Made by a program: the position numbers and the translations under genes | The notes under the pieces: generated by a model | What the model was told of the DNA's origin: nothing | Databases searched by the model: none | The model's input: the letters and a program-made list of their open reading frames with translations, nothing else | Shown here: positions 16,080 to 24,302 of the stretch, in pieces | Position numbering within the stretch: the stretch's first letter is position 1 | Layout: the number at the start of each line of letters is the position of its first letter | Assembly: GCF_045038405.1 (NCBI RefSeq) | Contig: NZ_CP173660.1 | Coordinates: forward strand, 2,294,001 to 2,358,000 | DNA: 64,000 nt | From: Sellimonas caecigallum | Lineage (GTDB): Bacteria; Bacillota; Clostridia; Lachnospirales; Lachnospiraceae | Direction: 5' to 3'

Positions 16080-16923
16080 GACATTTCAGATTGGCGATTT
16101 TTGCTTTCAGATTCGGTATCCGAAGGAGATTACTCCTCCGCCGAATTTCATGCTGTTTCGGAAAGAGGGGGCAGCTCCGGAGTACGAATACGAGATCCAA
16201 ATCCGTTCTGATTTTCCAAAGGCCGCAGGACGGCAGACGGCGATGAGGCCGGATCTGGCCGTATTTACAGATGGGAACCGGGAGATGCGGTTCATCGGAG
16301 TGAAAGGTACGGAGGGATATTATGCCTGCTATGAGGAGACGACGGACAGATCGGCCCGGATTTATCTGGATCCGGCTCGCCTGGGAGGGCTGAATATCGA
16401 TCCGGTGTTCTCTTCCCTGCTGGCGCTGGAGAGGCGGCTGATTTTGAGAGACAGCCTGATCCTCCACTGTGCCTATGTGGAATATAAGGGAAAGGCCATC
16501 CTTTTTTCCGCCCCGTCGGAGACAGGAAAAACTACCCAGGCCAACCTGTGGGAAAAGTACCGGGGAAGCCGGACGGTCAACGGGGATCGGGGACTGCTCA
16601 CGAGAAAAGGAAATGAATGGATCGTGCAGGGGTGGCCGGTGTGCGGTACATCCGAAATCTGTGAGAATAAGACGATGCCGGTCCGGTCCATCGTCATGCT
16701 GGAGCAGGCGAAGGAAGATCACGCAAGACTGCTCGCAAAAGGGGAGGCATTCTCCCTGCTCTACAGACAGATTACTATCAATCGGTGGAATACGCAGGCC
16801 CATATGTACGCCATGGATTTGATCGAAGACGTGCTGTCCCACATTCCGGTATATCAGCTTGGGTGTACGATATCCCGGCATGCGGTAGACTGTCTGGATG
16901 ATGCAATGCATCTGTCATGTTGA
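16066..16923 (+). CDS. HPr kinase-like peptide kinase
   Basis: The 285-residue protein has a P-loop 'SAPSETGKTTQ' (residues 148-158), preceded by 'LHCAYVEYKGKAILF', and a second acidic site 'NGDRG' at 172-176 where HPr kinase carries metal-binding Asp. The N-terminal 120 residues resemble the accessory part of HprK-like proteins in lasso peptide clusters. One such homologue (PadeK, paeninodin) phosphorylates the C-terminal Ser of the precursor. The protein at 14457 also ends in Ser, so that reaction is a reasonable guess. The start overlaps the radical SAM gene by 14 bases, which implies coupled translation. Confidence 0.75.
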   Translation: MERTETFQIGDFCFQIRYPKEITPPPNFMLFRKEGAAPEYEYEIQIRSDFPKAAGRQTAMRPDLAVFTDGNREMRFIGVKGTEGYYACYEETTDRSARIYLDPARLGGLNIDPVFSSLLALERRLILRDSLILHCAYVEYKGKAILFSAPSETGKTTQANLWEKYRGSRTVNGDRGLLTRKGNEWIVQGWPVCGTSEICENKTMPVRSIVMLEQAKEDHARLLAKGEAFSLLYRQITINRWNTQAHMYAMDLIEDVLSHIPVYQLGCTISRHAVDCLDDAMHLSC

Positions 16924-16948
16924 CATTCGTGATGATAGAACGTATACT
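16920..16948 (+). promoter_or_regulatory. Sigma-A promoter in front of the ABC exporter gene
   Basis: TTGACA and TATACT at 17-base spacing overlap the stop codon of the kinase gene and lie 40 bases before the exporter start, giving the export/processing pair independent expression. Confidence 0.75.
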
Positions 16949-16988
16949 AGTCTCGTAATTTTATTTTGAACAGCAAAGTGAGGGACTT

Positions 16989-18776
16989 ATGCAGGAAGAA
17001 GAAAAAGAGCAGAAGTCCCCGTCTTTCGAATCGCTGGACATTTTGATTTCCAGGTGGAAAGACGGGACTTTTTCAGAGATTATAGACGACTGGAAGTGGA
17101 TTTTCAGTTACAGCGCAAGGTACAAGGGGGCTATTGCGTTTTATACGTTTCTCGGGATTTTCAGCACGTCCATGGGACTTGTCAGCAGCGTGGCCAGCAA
17201 ATATATGATCGATATCATTACCGGCCACGAGATGAGCAAGCTTTGGGTCATGGTCCTGATCATGGTGGGAAGTTCCGCTTTCAGTCTGCTGTTTAGCAGT
17301 ATTATCAACCGAATTTCCGCAAAGCTCAGTATCGATATCAACAACGACATTCAGGCGGACATTTTTGACAAGATCGTCGATGCAGACTGGCTTTCCTTGA
17401 ATCAGTATTCGAATGGGGATATTCTCAACCGATTTAACGGAGATATCGGGACAGTCAGCAGCAATGCCATAAGCTGGCTTCCGACGATCCTCATCGCCAT
17501 ATACAATTTCATCGCTACGTTTTTCGTGATTCTCCATTACGACTGGATCATGGCTGTGATCGCGCTTGGAAGTGCGCCGTTCATGCTTTTGATGTCCCGG
17601 TTTACTATTAAGAAGCAGAGAGATTACAGCAAGAAGGTACGGGAGATGAGCAGTGATTTGACGACTTTTGAGGTGGAAGCTTTTTACAATTTTGATACCA
17701 TCAAGTCTTTTGGCGTGGCGGATCATTACAGCAAAAAGATGCGCTGGTGGCAGAGAAAATTCCGGGACATCAGCCTGAAATACAATCTGTTTACCATCAA
17801 GACGAATATTTTCCTGTCCATCCTCGGTATGATCGTACAGTTTACGGCGTTTGGCTATTGTCTGTTTCGGCTTTGGACCAACGACATCACTTACGGGACG
17901 ATGACGCTGTTTTTGCAGCAGAGGAGCAATCTTTCATCCGCTTTCAATAAAGTCGTTTCGATTATTCCGTCTTTCCTGAACAGCTCGGTATCGGCACACC
18001 GGATCCGTGAGCTGGTAGAGCTTCCAAAGGAAGTTCATATTCCGGAAAGCGGAAGTATGGATCAGTATGTGGAGGATGGGTTTGAGATTTCCATGCAAAA
18101 CGTGAACTTTTCCTATGTGGATGGTGCGAAAGTCATCACGGATTCCGCCTTTAAAGCTTCTCCGGGAGAGATCGTAGCTTTGGTTGGTCCGTCAGGAGAG
18201 GGGAAGACGACGATGATCCGTCTCATCCTTGGACTGATCCGCCCGCAGGAGGGAGAAGTCGATATGGTGGCGGCCAACGGATCCAGGATCCGGATGAATG
18301 CGGAGACAAGACATCTGTTTGCCTACGTGCCGCAGGGAAACACCATTATATCCGGAACCATTGCGGAGAATATGCGTCTTGTGAAGGAAGACGCAACGGA
18401 CGAAGAAATTGTGGAAGCGCTGAAGATCGCGTGTGCGTGGGATTTCGTGGAAAAGCTTCCGGATACGATCAACGCAAATCTGGGAGAGAGGGGCCGCGGA
18501 CTTTCCGAAGGACAGGCCCAGCGGATTGCCATTGCAAGAGCAGTGCTCCGGGATGCGCCGATCCTTTTGTTGGATGAGGCTACGTCGGCTCTTGATGTGA
18601 CGACAGAGAGAACGGTACTGCGAAATATCGTAAAACAGCATCCGAACAAAACATGTATCGTGACGACGCACAGGCCGAGTGTTCTGAATCTTTGCCAGAG
18701 AGTTTACCGTGTTATGGAGACAAAGGTTACAGAGCTGAGTGAAGAAGAATCAAGCCGTATGGCCATGGATTTTTAA
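16989..18776 (+). CDS. ABC transporter, fused permease and ATPase (peptide exporter)
   Basis: The 595-residue half-transporter begins with a soluble stretch of about 50 residues, then a six-helix type IV membrane domain (about residues 55-340). The ATPase has Walker A 'GPSGEGKTT' (from residue 400), the signature 'LSEGQ' near 504, Walker B 'ILLLDEATSAL' and an H-loop 'VTTHRPS'. There is no N-terminal C39 peptidase, so leader removal would need another protease, probably the next gene. It would work as a homodimer to export the mature peptide. It has its own promoter and the protease follows by ten bases. Confidence 0.9.
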   Translation: MQEEEKEQKSPSFESLDILISRWKDGTFSEIIDDWKWIFSYSARYKGAIAFYTFLGIFSTSMGLVSSVASKYMIDIITGHEMSKLWVMVLIMVGSSAFSLLFSSIINRISAKLSIDINNDIQADIFDKIVDADWLSLNQYSNGDILNRFNGDIGTVSSNAISWLPTILIAIYNFIATFFVILHYDWIMAVIALGSAPFMLLMSRFTIKKQRDYSKKVREMSSDLTTFEVEAFYNFDTIKSFGVADHYSKKMRWWQRKFRDISLKYNLFTIKTNIFLSILGMIVQFTAFGYCLFRLWTNDITYGTMTLFLQQRSNLSSAFNKVVSIIPSFLNSSVSAHRIRELVELPKEVHIPESGSMDQYVEDGFEISMQNVNFSYVDGAKVITDSAFKASPGEIVALVGPSGEGKTTMIRLILGLIRPQEGEVDMVAANGSRIRMNAETRHLFAYVPQGNTIISGTIAENMRLVKEDATDEEIVEALKIACAWDFVEKLPDTINANLGERGRGLSEGQAQRIAIARAVLRDAPILLLDEATSALDVTTERTVLRNIVKQHPNKTCIVTTHRPSVLNLCQRVYRVMETKVTELSEEESSRMAMDF

Positions 18777-18786
18777 AGGAGCAGAA

Positions 18787-19248
18787 ATGATGGAGACAAA
18801 GATTGTCGACACAAGGGAATATGTATCTGTACTTCGGGAGCTGGCGGAGACAGGGAAGGTCGTTTCTATGCAGATTGCAGGGAGCAGTATGGCTCCCTTT
18901 CTCATTCACCGGAGGGATTTCATTTTCTTTACAAGGCCGGACCGGGAACTAAAGCGCGGAGACATGGTGTTCTATCAGCGTAAAGACGGGCGGTATGTGA
19001 TGCATCGGATTTACAGAAAAACGCCCGAAGGATATTATATGATAGGGGACGGACAGACGGAGATCGAAGGGCCGCTGGACAGGAATCAGATTTTTGCCCG
19101 TGTCATTAAAGTAAAGCGAAAAGGGAAAACGATGGAGGCGGGAAATTTCTGGTGGGAATTTTTCGAACATGTATGGATTCGAGTGATTCCGCTGCGCAGG
19201 ATTCTTTTGTCCATATACAGTATCAAAAACAGGATGAAGTTCGGATAA
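18787..19248 (+). CDS. S24/S26-type signal peptidase-like protease
   Basis: The 153-residue protein carries the signal peptidase motif 'AGSSMAPFL' with the nucleophile Ser34, the 'KRGDMVFYQ' strand, and 'YVMHRIYR' where His73 stands at the place of the usual general-base Lys, as in archaeal and ER-type signal peptidases. Residues 125-150 form a basic, hydrophobic C-terminal segment that may touch the membrane. Similar small proteases accompany lasso and other RiPP clusters and could remove the leader. The ATG at 18787 follows AAAGGAG; the longer frame upstream overlaps the exporter gene and is not needed. Confidence 0.8.
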   Translation: MMETKIVDTREYVSVLRELAETGKVVSMQIAGSSMAPFLIHRRDFIFFTRPDRELKRGDMVFYQRKDGRYVMHRIYRKTPEGYYMIGDGQTEIEGPLDRNQIFARVIKVKRKGKTMEAGNFWWEFFEHVWIRVIPLRRILLSIYSIKNRMKFG

Positions 19249-19268
19249 AAAATGGTAGAAAGTGCAGG

Positions 19269-19298
19269 TTGTTACAGGCGGCAATTCTGTGATATAAT
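19269..19298 (+). promoter_or_regulatory. Sigma-A promoter of the polysaccharide-control operon
   Basis: TTGTTA, an 18-base spacer and TATAAT lie about 40 bases before the phosphatase start, separating this operon from the peptide locus. Confidence 0.65.
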
Positions 19299-19340
19299 AG
19301 GAAACGATTGAATAAAAGAAAGCAGAACAAGGAAGATGAC

Positions 19341-20102
19341 ATGATAGATATACACACACACATTCTGCCAGGGCTGGACGACGGCGCACAGGATTTATAC
19401 GATACAATTGAGATGGCGGTTATGGCATATGAGAGTGGTACGACGGATATCGTTGCCACACCCCACTGCAATATTCCGGGAATCTTTGAAAATTACTTCG
19501 GAATCCGCTATGCGGAAGCGTTTCGCTCGGCGAAAAGGGTTCTTGAGAAAGAGCAGATCCCCATCAATCTCATGCCTGGGATGGAAGTGTTTGCTACATC
19601 GGATCTTCCGCGGCTTTTATCGGACGGAAAGATCATGACGATCAATCGGACAAAGTATGTTTTGATGGAGTTTGATTTTGAGGAGGATCCGGATTTCACT
19701 TTTTATATCCTGGAAAGGACATTGGATGTCGGGGCAAGGCCTATCGTCGCCCATGCGGAACGGTATCGCTTTGTACAGGGCGATCCAAAGATTGTTGAAA
19801 AGTGGCGTGAGATGGGGATCCGTATTCAGGTCAATAAAGGAAGCTTTCTTGGCAGGTTCGGGAGCCGGGCCCGGCATACGGCTTACTTCCTCCTGGACCA
19901 TGGCCAGATCACGTCTATAGCAAGCGACGCCCACGGGGTAGAGAGAAGGACGACGGATATGGCGGAGGTATATGATTTGCTTTTGGAAAATTATCCTGAG
20001 AAATATCTGGATTTGCTGTTTCAGATCAATCCCAGACTGATTTGCGCAGGGCAGAATACGAAACGGTTTAGCGGAACGATGCATAAAAGAGAGAAAATGT
20101 AG
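19341..20102 (+). CDS. CpsB/Wzh-type tyrosine-protein phosphatase (PHP fold)
   Basis: The 253-residue protein opens with 'MIDIHTHILPGLDDGAQ', the metal-binding start of CpsB/CapC/YwqE phosphatases, followed by 'VATPHCN', 'GMEVFATSDLPRLL', 'PIVAHAERYRFV' and 'SIASDAHG', which together provide the PHP metal ligands. It removes phosphate from tyrosine residues of BY-kinases to control capsule polymer length. Its targets are very likely the two kinases encoded at 20992 and 22459. The start at 19341 has AAGGAAG upstream; an earlier in-frame ATG at 19308 is less likely. Confidence 0.9.
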   Translation: MIDIHTHILPGLDDGAQDLYDTIEMAVMAYESGTTDIVATPHCNIPGIFENYFGIRYAEAFRSAKRVLEKEQIPINLMPGMEVFATSDLPRLLSDGKIMTINRTKYVLMEFDFEEDPDFTFYILERTLDVGARPIVAHAERYRFVQGDPKIVEKWREMGIRIQVNKGSFLGRFGSRARHTAYFLLDHGQITSIASDAHGVERRTTDMAEVYDLLLENYPEKYLDLLFQINPRLICAGQNTKRFSGTMHKREKM

Positions 20103-20117
20103 CAGGGAGCAGAAGAC

Positions 20118-20987
20118 ATGAGAAAAGTAAGGTTAGCAGTTGTGGTTTTGTTTGTATTGTCGCTGATTGGATTGGGCGGTTATATTGTTTTTGACAAGAT
20201 TACCCGGGATACGACGCCGCCGGTCATGAGCTGCGACTCGGAAAGCATTACGGTCAGTGTGGAGGCGGACGAAAAGGAACTTCTGAAAGGAGTCAGTGCA
20301 CGGGATAACAAGGATGGAGATCTCACGGATTCTGTGCGGATCGCATCTATGTCCCGATTTACAGAAAATGGCAAGAGGACCATTCGATACGTAGTATTTG
20401 ATTCGTCTAACAATGCGGCGGAGATCAGCAGAGAAGTCCAGTATACGGACTATACTCCTCCGCAGATACAGCTAAGCAAGGCACTTCGTTATAAGGAGGA
20501 AGACCTGAAAGAGCTGGATATGGGGGCAGGAATGACGGCCACGGATTGTCTGGATGGGGATATTACGAACAAGATACGTGCAGGTTTAAATGATGACGTC
20601 TATATCGATGGCCCAGGCACATATGCGCTTACAGCGCAGGTAAGCAACAGCGCAGGAGATACATGTGTCGTTCCGCTGGAGCTTACCGTCGTAGATTCGG
20701 AAAACCGGGATGAAGGCCTGAGGTATTATCCGATGCTTTCTCAGTATATCGTTTACACAAAGAAAGGACAGAAGATCGATCCGGCTTCTTATCTTCAAGG
20801 ACTGGAACATAACGGAACAGGATATTTCTTTGGGGACAGAGGACTTAGCGATGCGGACGCCGGGGATGTGTCTGTAAATGATCAGACGGATTACAACACT
20901 CCGGGGACATATACAGTGGAATATACATATACTTCCAAAGACGGCATCACAGGAACGACTAAATTGACGGTAGTAGTGGAGGAGTAA
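20118..20987 (+). CDS. Surface protein with Ig-like (DUF5011-type) repeats
   Basis: The 289-residue protein has a short cytoplasmic start, a membrane span (residues 7-27) and two or three repeats of the Ig-like/HYR-DUF5011 type, each containing a 'DTTPPVMSC' or 'DYTPPQIQL' strand, 'NKDGDLTD' or 'CLDGDITN', and 'YVVFDSSNNAAE'-type ends. A third block near residues 200-289 has 'YYPMLSQYIVYTKKGQKIDP' and 'GTYTVEYTYTSKDGITGT'. It probably binds glycan or protein outside the cell. It lies between the phosphatase and the kinases, so it belongs to the exopolysaccharide operon. Confidence 0.65.
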   Translation: MRKVRLAVVVLFVLSLIGLGGYIVFDKITRDTTPPVMSCDSESITVSVEADEKELLKGVSARDNKDGDLTDSVRIASMSRFTENGKRTIRYVVFDSSNNAAEISREVQYTDYTPPQIQLSKALRYKEEDLKELDMGAGMTATDCLDGDITNKIRAGLNDDVYIDGPGTYALTAQVSNSAGDTCVVPLELTVVDSENRDEGLRYYPMLSQYIVYTKKGQKIDPASYLQGLEHNGTGYFFGDRGLSDADAGDVSVNDQTDYNTPGTYTVEYTYTSKDGITGTTKLTVVVEE

Positions 20988-20991
20988 AGTC

Positions 20992-22452
20992 ATGGAAAAG
21001 AATGCGAATGACAATATAACCCAATATTGGAATGAAAACAAACTGGAGCCGGTCACGCTGATTCATGATATCCTTGTGAACTGGTGGGTTATTCTGCTTG
21101 GAGCGATAACGGCTGCTATGATTGCGTTCGTGGCATCCAATATGCTGTATGTTCCGCAGTACACTACATCTGCAACGTTTGCGGCAGTGTCCAGAAGTGG
21201 CGCCGGATCCTATTCATCACTCGGGAATGCAAACAGTATGGCGGAGACTTTTGGAAAGATTATAAAGAGTTCTTCCATGCAGAAGATCCTTCAGAAAGAG
21301 CTTGGGAAAAATGAGATTGATGCGGATATTCAGACTTCCCTTGTAGGGGAGACAAACCTTCTGGAACTTCGGGTTACTTCTTCTTCCCCAAGAGAGGCCT
21401 TTGATGTGATCAACACGATTATGGAGCATTATTCGGATATTTCCTATTATTCTCTTGGAAGTGCGATTTTGGAACCGCTGCAGGAACCGGGAATTCCGCT
21501 TTCCCCGACCAATCCGTTAAATGCAAACTCTATGAGTAAAAAAGCATTTCTGGGTGCGGGTGTTCTTCTCGTCCTTTTGTTTGCAGTTCTTTCTTATCTG
21601 AAAGACACAGTCAAGAGAGAAGATGAGGTGGAAAGCAAACTGGATGCAAAAAGCCTTGGCGCGATTCCATTTGAATATAAGTATAAATCAATTTCCGATC
21701 TGATCCACAGAAAAAAAGAGGGACTGTTGATCAACAACCCATTGGCAGGATTCGACTTTGTGGAAAGTAATAAAAAGATGGCGTCTCGTGTAGAGTACCA
21801 GATGGAAGAAAGCAAAGCGAAAGTGCTTGTCGTGACCAGTGTATCTGAGAATGAAGGAAAATCTACGGCTGCCGCGAATCTGGCCATTACTCTGGCAGAA
21901 AAATCAGGCAGGGTGGTCATCATAGACGGGGACCTCAGACGACCATCTCAGTTCCTGCTTCTCGGGAAACGGGTACCGGAAGAAAAAGAGCTGGGCGAAT
22001 ATCTGAAAGGAAATCTTCAGATGAGGGACGTTTTGATGGAAAGTAATTTCCCGGGACTGATCTATATAGGCGGTAAGAACTGCTATTCGTCTTCCACAGA
22101 ACTTGTTCAGAACGGAAAACTGGAAGAACTGATCAAACAGCTGCGCAGTCAGGTAGATTACATCATCATTGACAGCCCTCCGGCGGGGATTATCGGAGAC
22201 TCAGAAATCTATGCTTCCTATGCGGACGCAGTGATGCTCGTATCAAGGCAGAATTATATTTTGGCAGAAGACATCAACGATACGCTTGACCGGTTCCGTG
22301 ATTTGAAATGCCGTGTGATTGGGGTTGTATTAAACGGTGTGATGACATTCGGCGGTTTTACAAGTGCAGCAGTGGGCAAGTACAGCAAATATGGATATGG
22401 TAGATATGGAAAATATGCAAAATACACGAAAATGCACCGGAATGGAGAATAA
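20992..22452 (+). CDS. Wzz/chain-length determinant fused to BY-kinase, copy 1
   Basis: The 486-residue protein joins a polysaccharide co-polymerase part to a bacterial tyrosine kinase. Two membrane helices (about residues 29-50 and 181-203) bracket an outer loop of some 130 residues. The kinase carries Walker A 'SVSENEGKSTAAANLA', Walker A-prime 'VVIIDGDLRRPSQ' and Walker B 'YIIIDSPPAG'. The C-terminal tail is a Tyr cluster ('YSKYGYGRYGKYAKYTK') for autophosphorylation. It would set the length of capsule or exopolysaccharide chains under control of the PHP phosphatase. The next gene is a second copy, six bases on. Confidence 0.9.
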   Translation: MEKNANDNITQYWNENKLEPVTLIHDILVNWWVILLGAITAAMIAFVASNMLYVPQYTTSATFAAVSRSGAGSYSSLGNANSMAETFGKIIKSSSMQKILQKELGKNEIDADIQTSLVGETNLLELRVTSSSPREAFDVINTIMEHYSDISYYSLGSAILEPLQEPGIPLSPTNPLNANSMSKKAFLGAGVLLVLLFAVLSYLKDTVKREDEVESKLDAKSLGAIPFEYKYKSISDLIHRKKEGLLINNPLAGFDFVESNKKMASRVEYQMEESKAKVLVVTSVSENEGKSTAAANLAITLAEKSGRVVIIDGDLRRPSQFLLLGKRVPEEKELGEYLKGNLQMRDVLMESNFPGLIYIGGKNCYSSSTELVQNGKLEELIKQLRSQVDYIIIDSPPAGIIGDSEIYASYADAVMLVSRQNYILAEDINDTLDRFRDLKCRVIGVVLNGVMTFGGFTSAAVGKYSKYGYGRYGKYAKYTKMHRNGE

Positions 22453-22458
22453 GACGAA

Positions 22459-23946
22459 ATGAGTGAAAGAAGCGAATTGACAGAGAATGAAAAAATCAGT
22501 GAAGCGGAAAAAATTGATATTGTCAGTGTGATTTCCGACTTCTTATATGGAATAAAAAGACTATGGTTTCTGATGATCATTCTGATCGTGGGATTTGCGG
22601 CCTATTCCTATTTTTCCACTAGCGTTTCTTATGTGCCGCAGTATGTTGCGTCTGCTACGATGACAGTCACAACACCAACCGGAGGCGGAGGGTATGTTGA
22701 TGCGAATTCCGCCGCGCAGATGGCGGAAGTATTTCCGTATATACTTGAAAGCGGAGCACTGCAGGAAGTGGTGGCCCAGGAGATGGGGGTAGATGCAATC
22801 CAGGGATCTATCAATGTCACTGCAGAGGAAGGAACAAATCTTCTGACTATCTCTGTAACCTCCGGAAATGCGCAGATGGCGTATGACACATTGCAGCAAG
22901 TCATTGAATCGTATCCGCAGGTCGCAGAATTTGTCCTTGGGGAGACAAAGCTGGAAGTCCTGGATGAGACAGGGGTGCCGAAAGATACACAAAAGCAGAC
23001 AGTGATCCGTGGATCTTACAAAAGAGGTGCTTTGAAAGGTGCCATTGTCGCTTTTGTGATTTTATGTATCTATGTACTGAGCAGAAGAACGGTAAAATCC
23101 AAAGATAGGCTGAAACAGTATATCAATCTTCCGGATATGGGCAGCATCCCCTTCATAAAAGCGAAGAAAAGACGGAAGAACAGAAAAAATGCGGAACTTT
23201 CTCTCCTAAATGAACGCATCCCGTCACATTACACGGAATCTATACGTAAACTGCGGCTTAGAGTTCTAAAAGAAATGGAAGATCAGAATCTGAAGACGCT
23301 TCTTGTGACAAGTTCAGTGCCGGGCGAAGGGAAAACCACTCTGGCTGTTAATTTGGCCGTCTCTCTTGCAAAACAGGGGAAAAAAGTGATTTTGGTAGAC
23401 TGTGATCCACGTAATCCTTCTGTTGCAGCTTTGATGGGAGAAGAAAAGGAACACCCGGGAATCGGAGAAGTCCTGAGGGGCAATGTTTCGTTGACAGAAG
23501 CATTGACGAAGGTGGATCTCCCGGAGGGAACAATGCTTGTCCTTTTCGGAGGAAAGCCAAGGCAGGCGGATGCCTCCCTTCTTGGAAAGAAAGAGATGAG
23601 GAAACTTTTAAGTACAATGTCCAAAAGTGCGGACTATGTCATTCTTGACACGGCGCCGGCGGAATTGCTGGCCGATGCCGCTATGTTGGCGAGACATGTT
23701 GACGCAGCGCTCTACGTGGTAAGATACAATTATACAAAACTATCTAAAATTAGAAGCGGTATCCAGACACTGAATATGAGCAGTCTTCATATGCTGGGTT
23801 ATGTTTTTAACGGCGATTTAAGTGAAAAAGGAAAACGATACGGCTACGGATATGGTGGATATGGCTATGGATATCGTCATTACGGATATTATGGGCAGAG
23901 AAAAGGTAAGAAAGAAGATAAGTCAGGCCGTGTTATAAAAGAATAA
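22459..23946 (+). CDS. Wzz/chain-length determinant fused to BY-kinase, copy 2
   Basis: The 495-residue paralogue of the preceding protein has the same layout: membrane helices near residues 33-53 and 193-212, Walker A 'SSVPGEGKTTLAVNLA', Walker A-prime 'VILVDCDPRNPS' and Walker B 'YVILDTAPAE', and a longer Gly-Tyr tail ('YGYGYGGYGYGYRHYGYYG'). The A-prime motif has CDP in place of GDLR, so this copy may differ in activity. Two fused kinases in tandem are unusual; they may form mixed rings or act on different polymers. A strong terminator follows, and no glycosyltransferase or flippase genes come after them. Confidence 0.9.
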   Translation: MSERSELTENEKISEAEKIDIVSVISDFLYGIKRLWFLMIILIVGFAAYSYFSTSVSYVPQYVASATMTVTTPTGGGGYVDANSAAQMAEVFPYILESGALQEVVAQEMGVDAIQGSINVTAEEGTNLLTISVTSGNAQMAYDTLQQVIESYPQVAEFVLGETKLEVLDETGVPKDTQKQTVIRGSYKRGALKGAIVAFVILCIYVLSRRTVKSKDRLKQYINLPDMGSIPFIKAKKRRKNRKNAELSLLNERIPSHYTESIRKLRLRVLKEMEDQNLKTLLVTSSVPGEGKTTLAVNLAVSLAKQGKKVILVDCDPRNPSVAALMGEEKEHPGIGEVLRGNVSLTEALTKVDLPEGTMLVLFGGKPRQADASLLGKKEMRKLLSTMSKSADYVILDTAPAELLADAAMLARHVDAALYVVRYNYTKLSKIRSGIQTLNMSSLHMLGYVFNGDLSEKGKRYGYGYGGYGYGYRHYGYYGQRKGKKEDKSGRVIKE

Positions 23947-23962
23947 GGAGCAGTATGAATAG

Positions 23963-23995
23963 AAGACGTCGAGTTTTGAAACTCGACGTCTTTTT
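23963..23995 (+). terminator. Terminator of the polysaccharide-control operon
   Basis: AGACGTCGAGTTT and AAACTCGACGTCT form a perfect 13-bp stem with a TG loop, followed by TTTTTG. Confidence 0.9.
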
Positions 23996-24125
23996 GTGTC
24001 CATTGTTTTGCTCTTGAAACAGATCTTCTTTTTAAAATCAATAACCGGCATTGTGAAGTGATAAAAATGACAAAAAAGTGGTAAAAAAGAGTCATCCAAT
24101 ATATGGAAAATATGGAAAATGTTGG

Positions 24126-24155
24126 TTGACAAAAATATAGGGGGGGGGGTAGAAT
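24126..24155 (+). promoter_or_regulatory. Promoter with G10 tract in the -35/-10 spacer (phase-variation candidate)
   Basis: TTGACA at 24126-24131 and TAGAAT at 24150-24155 are 18 bases apart, and ten consecutive G (24140-24149) fill the right half of the spacer. A one-base loss would give the ideal 17. TAGAAT is also used as -10 in the 39199 promoter of this window. The G-run might instead lie in the ribosome site of the small frame at 24154. Confidence 0.6.
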
Positions 24156-24302
24156 GAAAGTGTTTAAATATGTGCTGAAGGTATCGCACGGTGGCATATC
24201 GGAACAGACAGACTATTACTGTGATACAGCAATATTTAAACAGAAATATCATTCCTTGAAATTATGAAAAAGTAGAGGGAGAAAATTAGGAGGAGATACT
24301 AG

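Larger units (their letters stand above)
23947..24302. other. Intergenic region with terminator and poly-G promoter
   Basis: This 356-base A+T-rich stretch holds the terminator at 23963, short direct repeats (atatggaaa twice near 24110), the poly-G promoter at 24126 and a leader of about 140 bases. A 37-codon frame (24154-24267) follows the G-run, but it is not convincing as a gene. Confidence 0.6.

Noticed and set aside
9777..19248. Classical lasso peptide cluster
   Set aside because: PqqD, HPr-kinase-like, nucleotidyltransferase, S24-like and ABC genes are all present, but neither the asparagine-synthase-like cyclase nor the transglutaminase-like protease is found.
24154..24267. A 37-codon frame directly after the G10 tract
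   Set aside because: The G-run might act as a ribosome site, but the product has no recognisable features and the spot is better explained as the leader of the surface-protein gene; kept only as an alternative reading.
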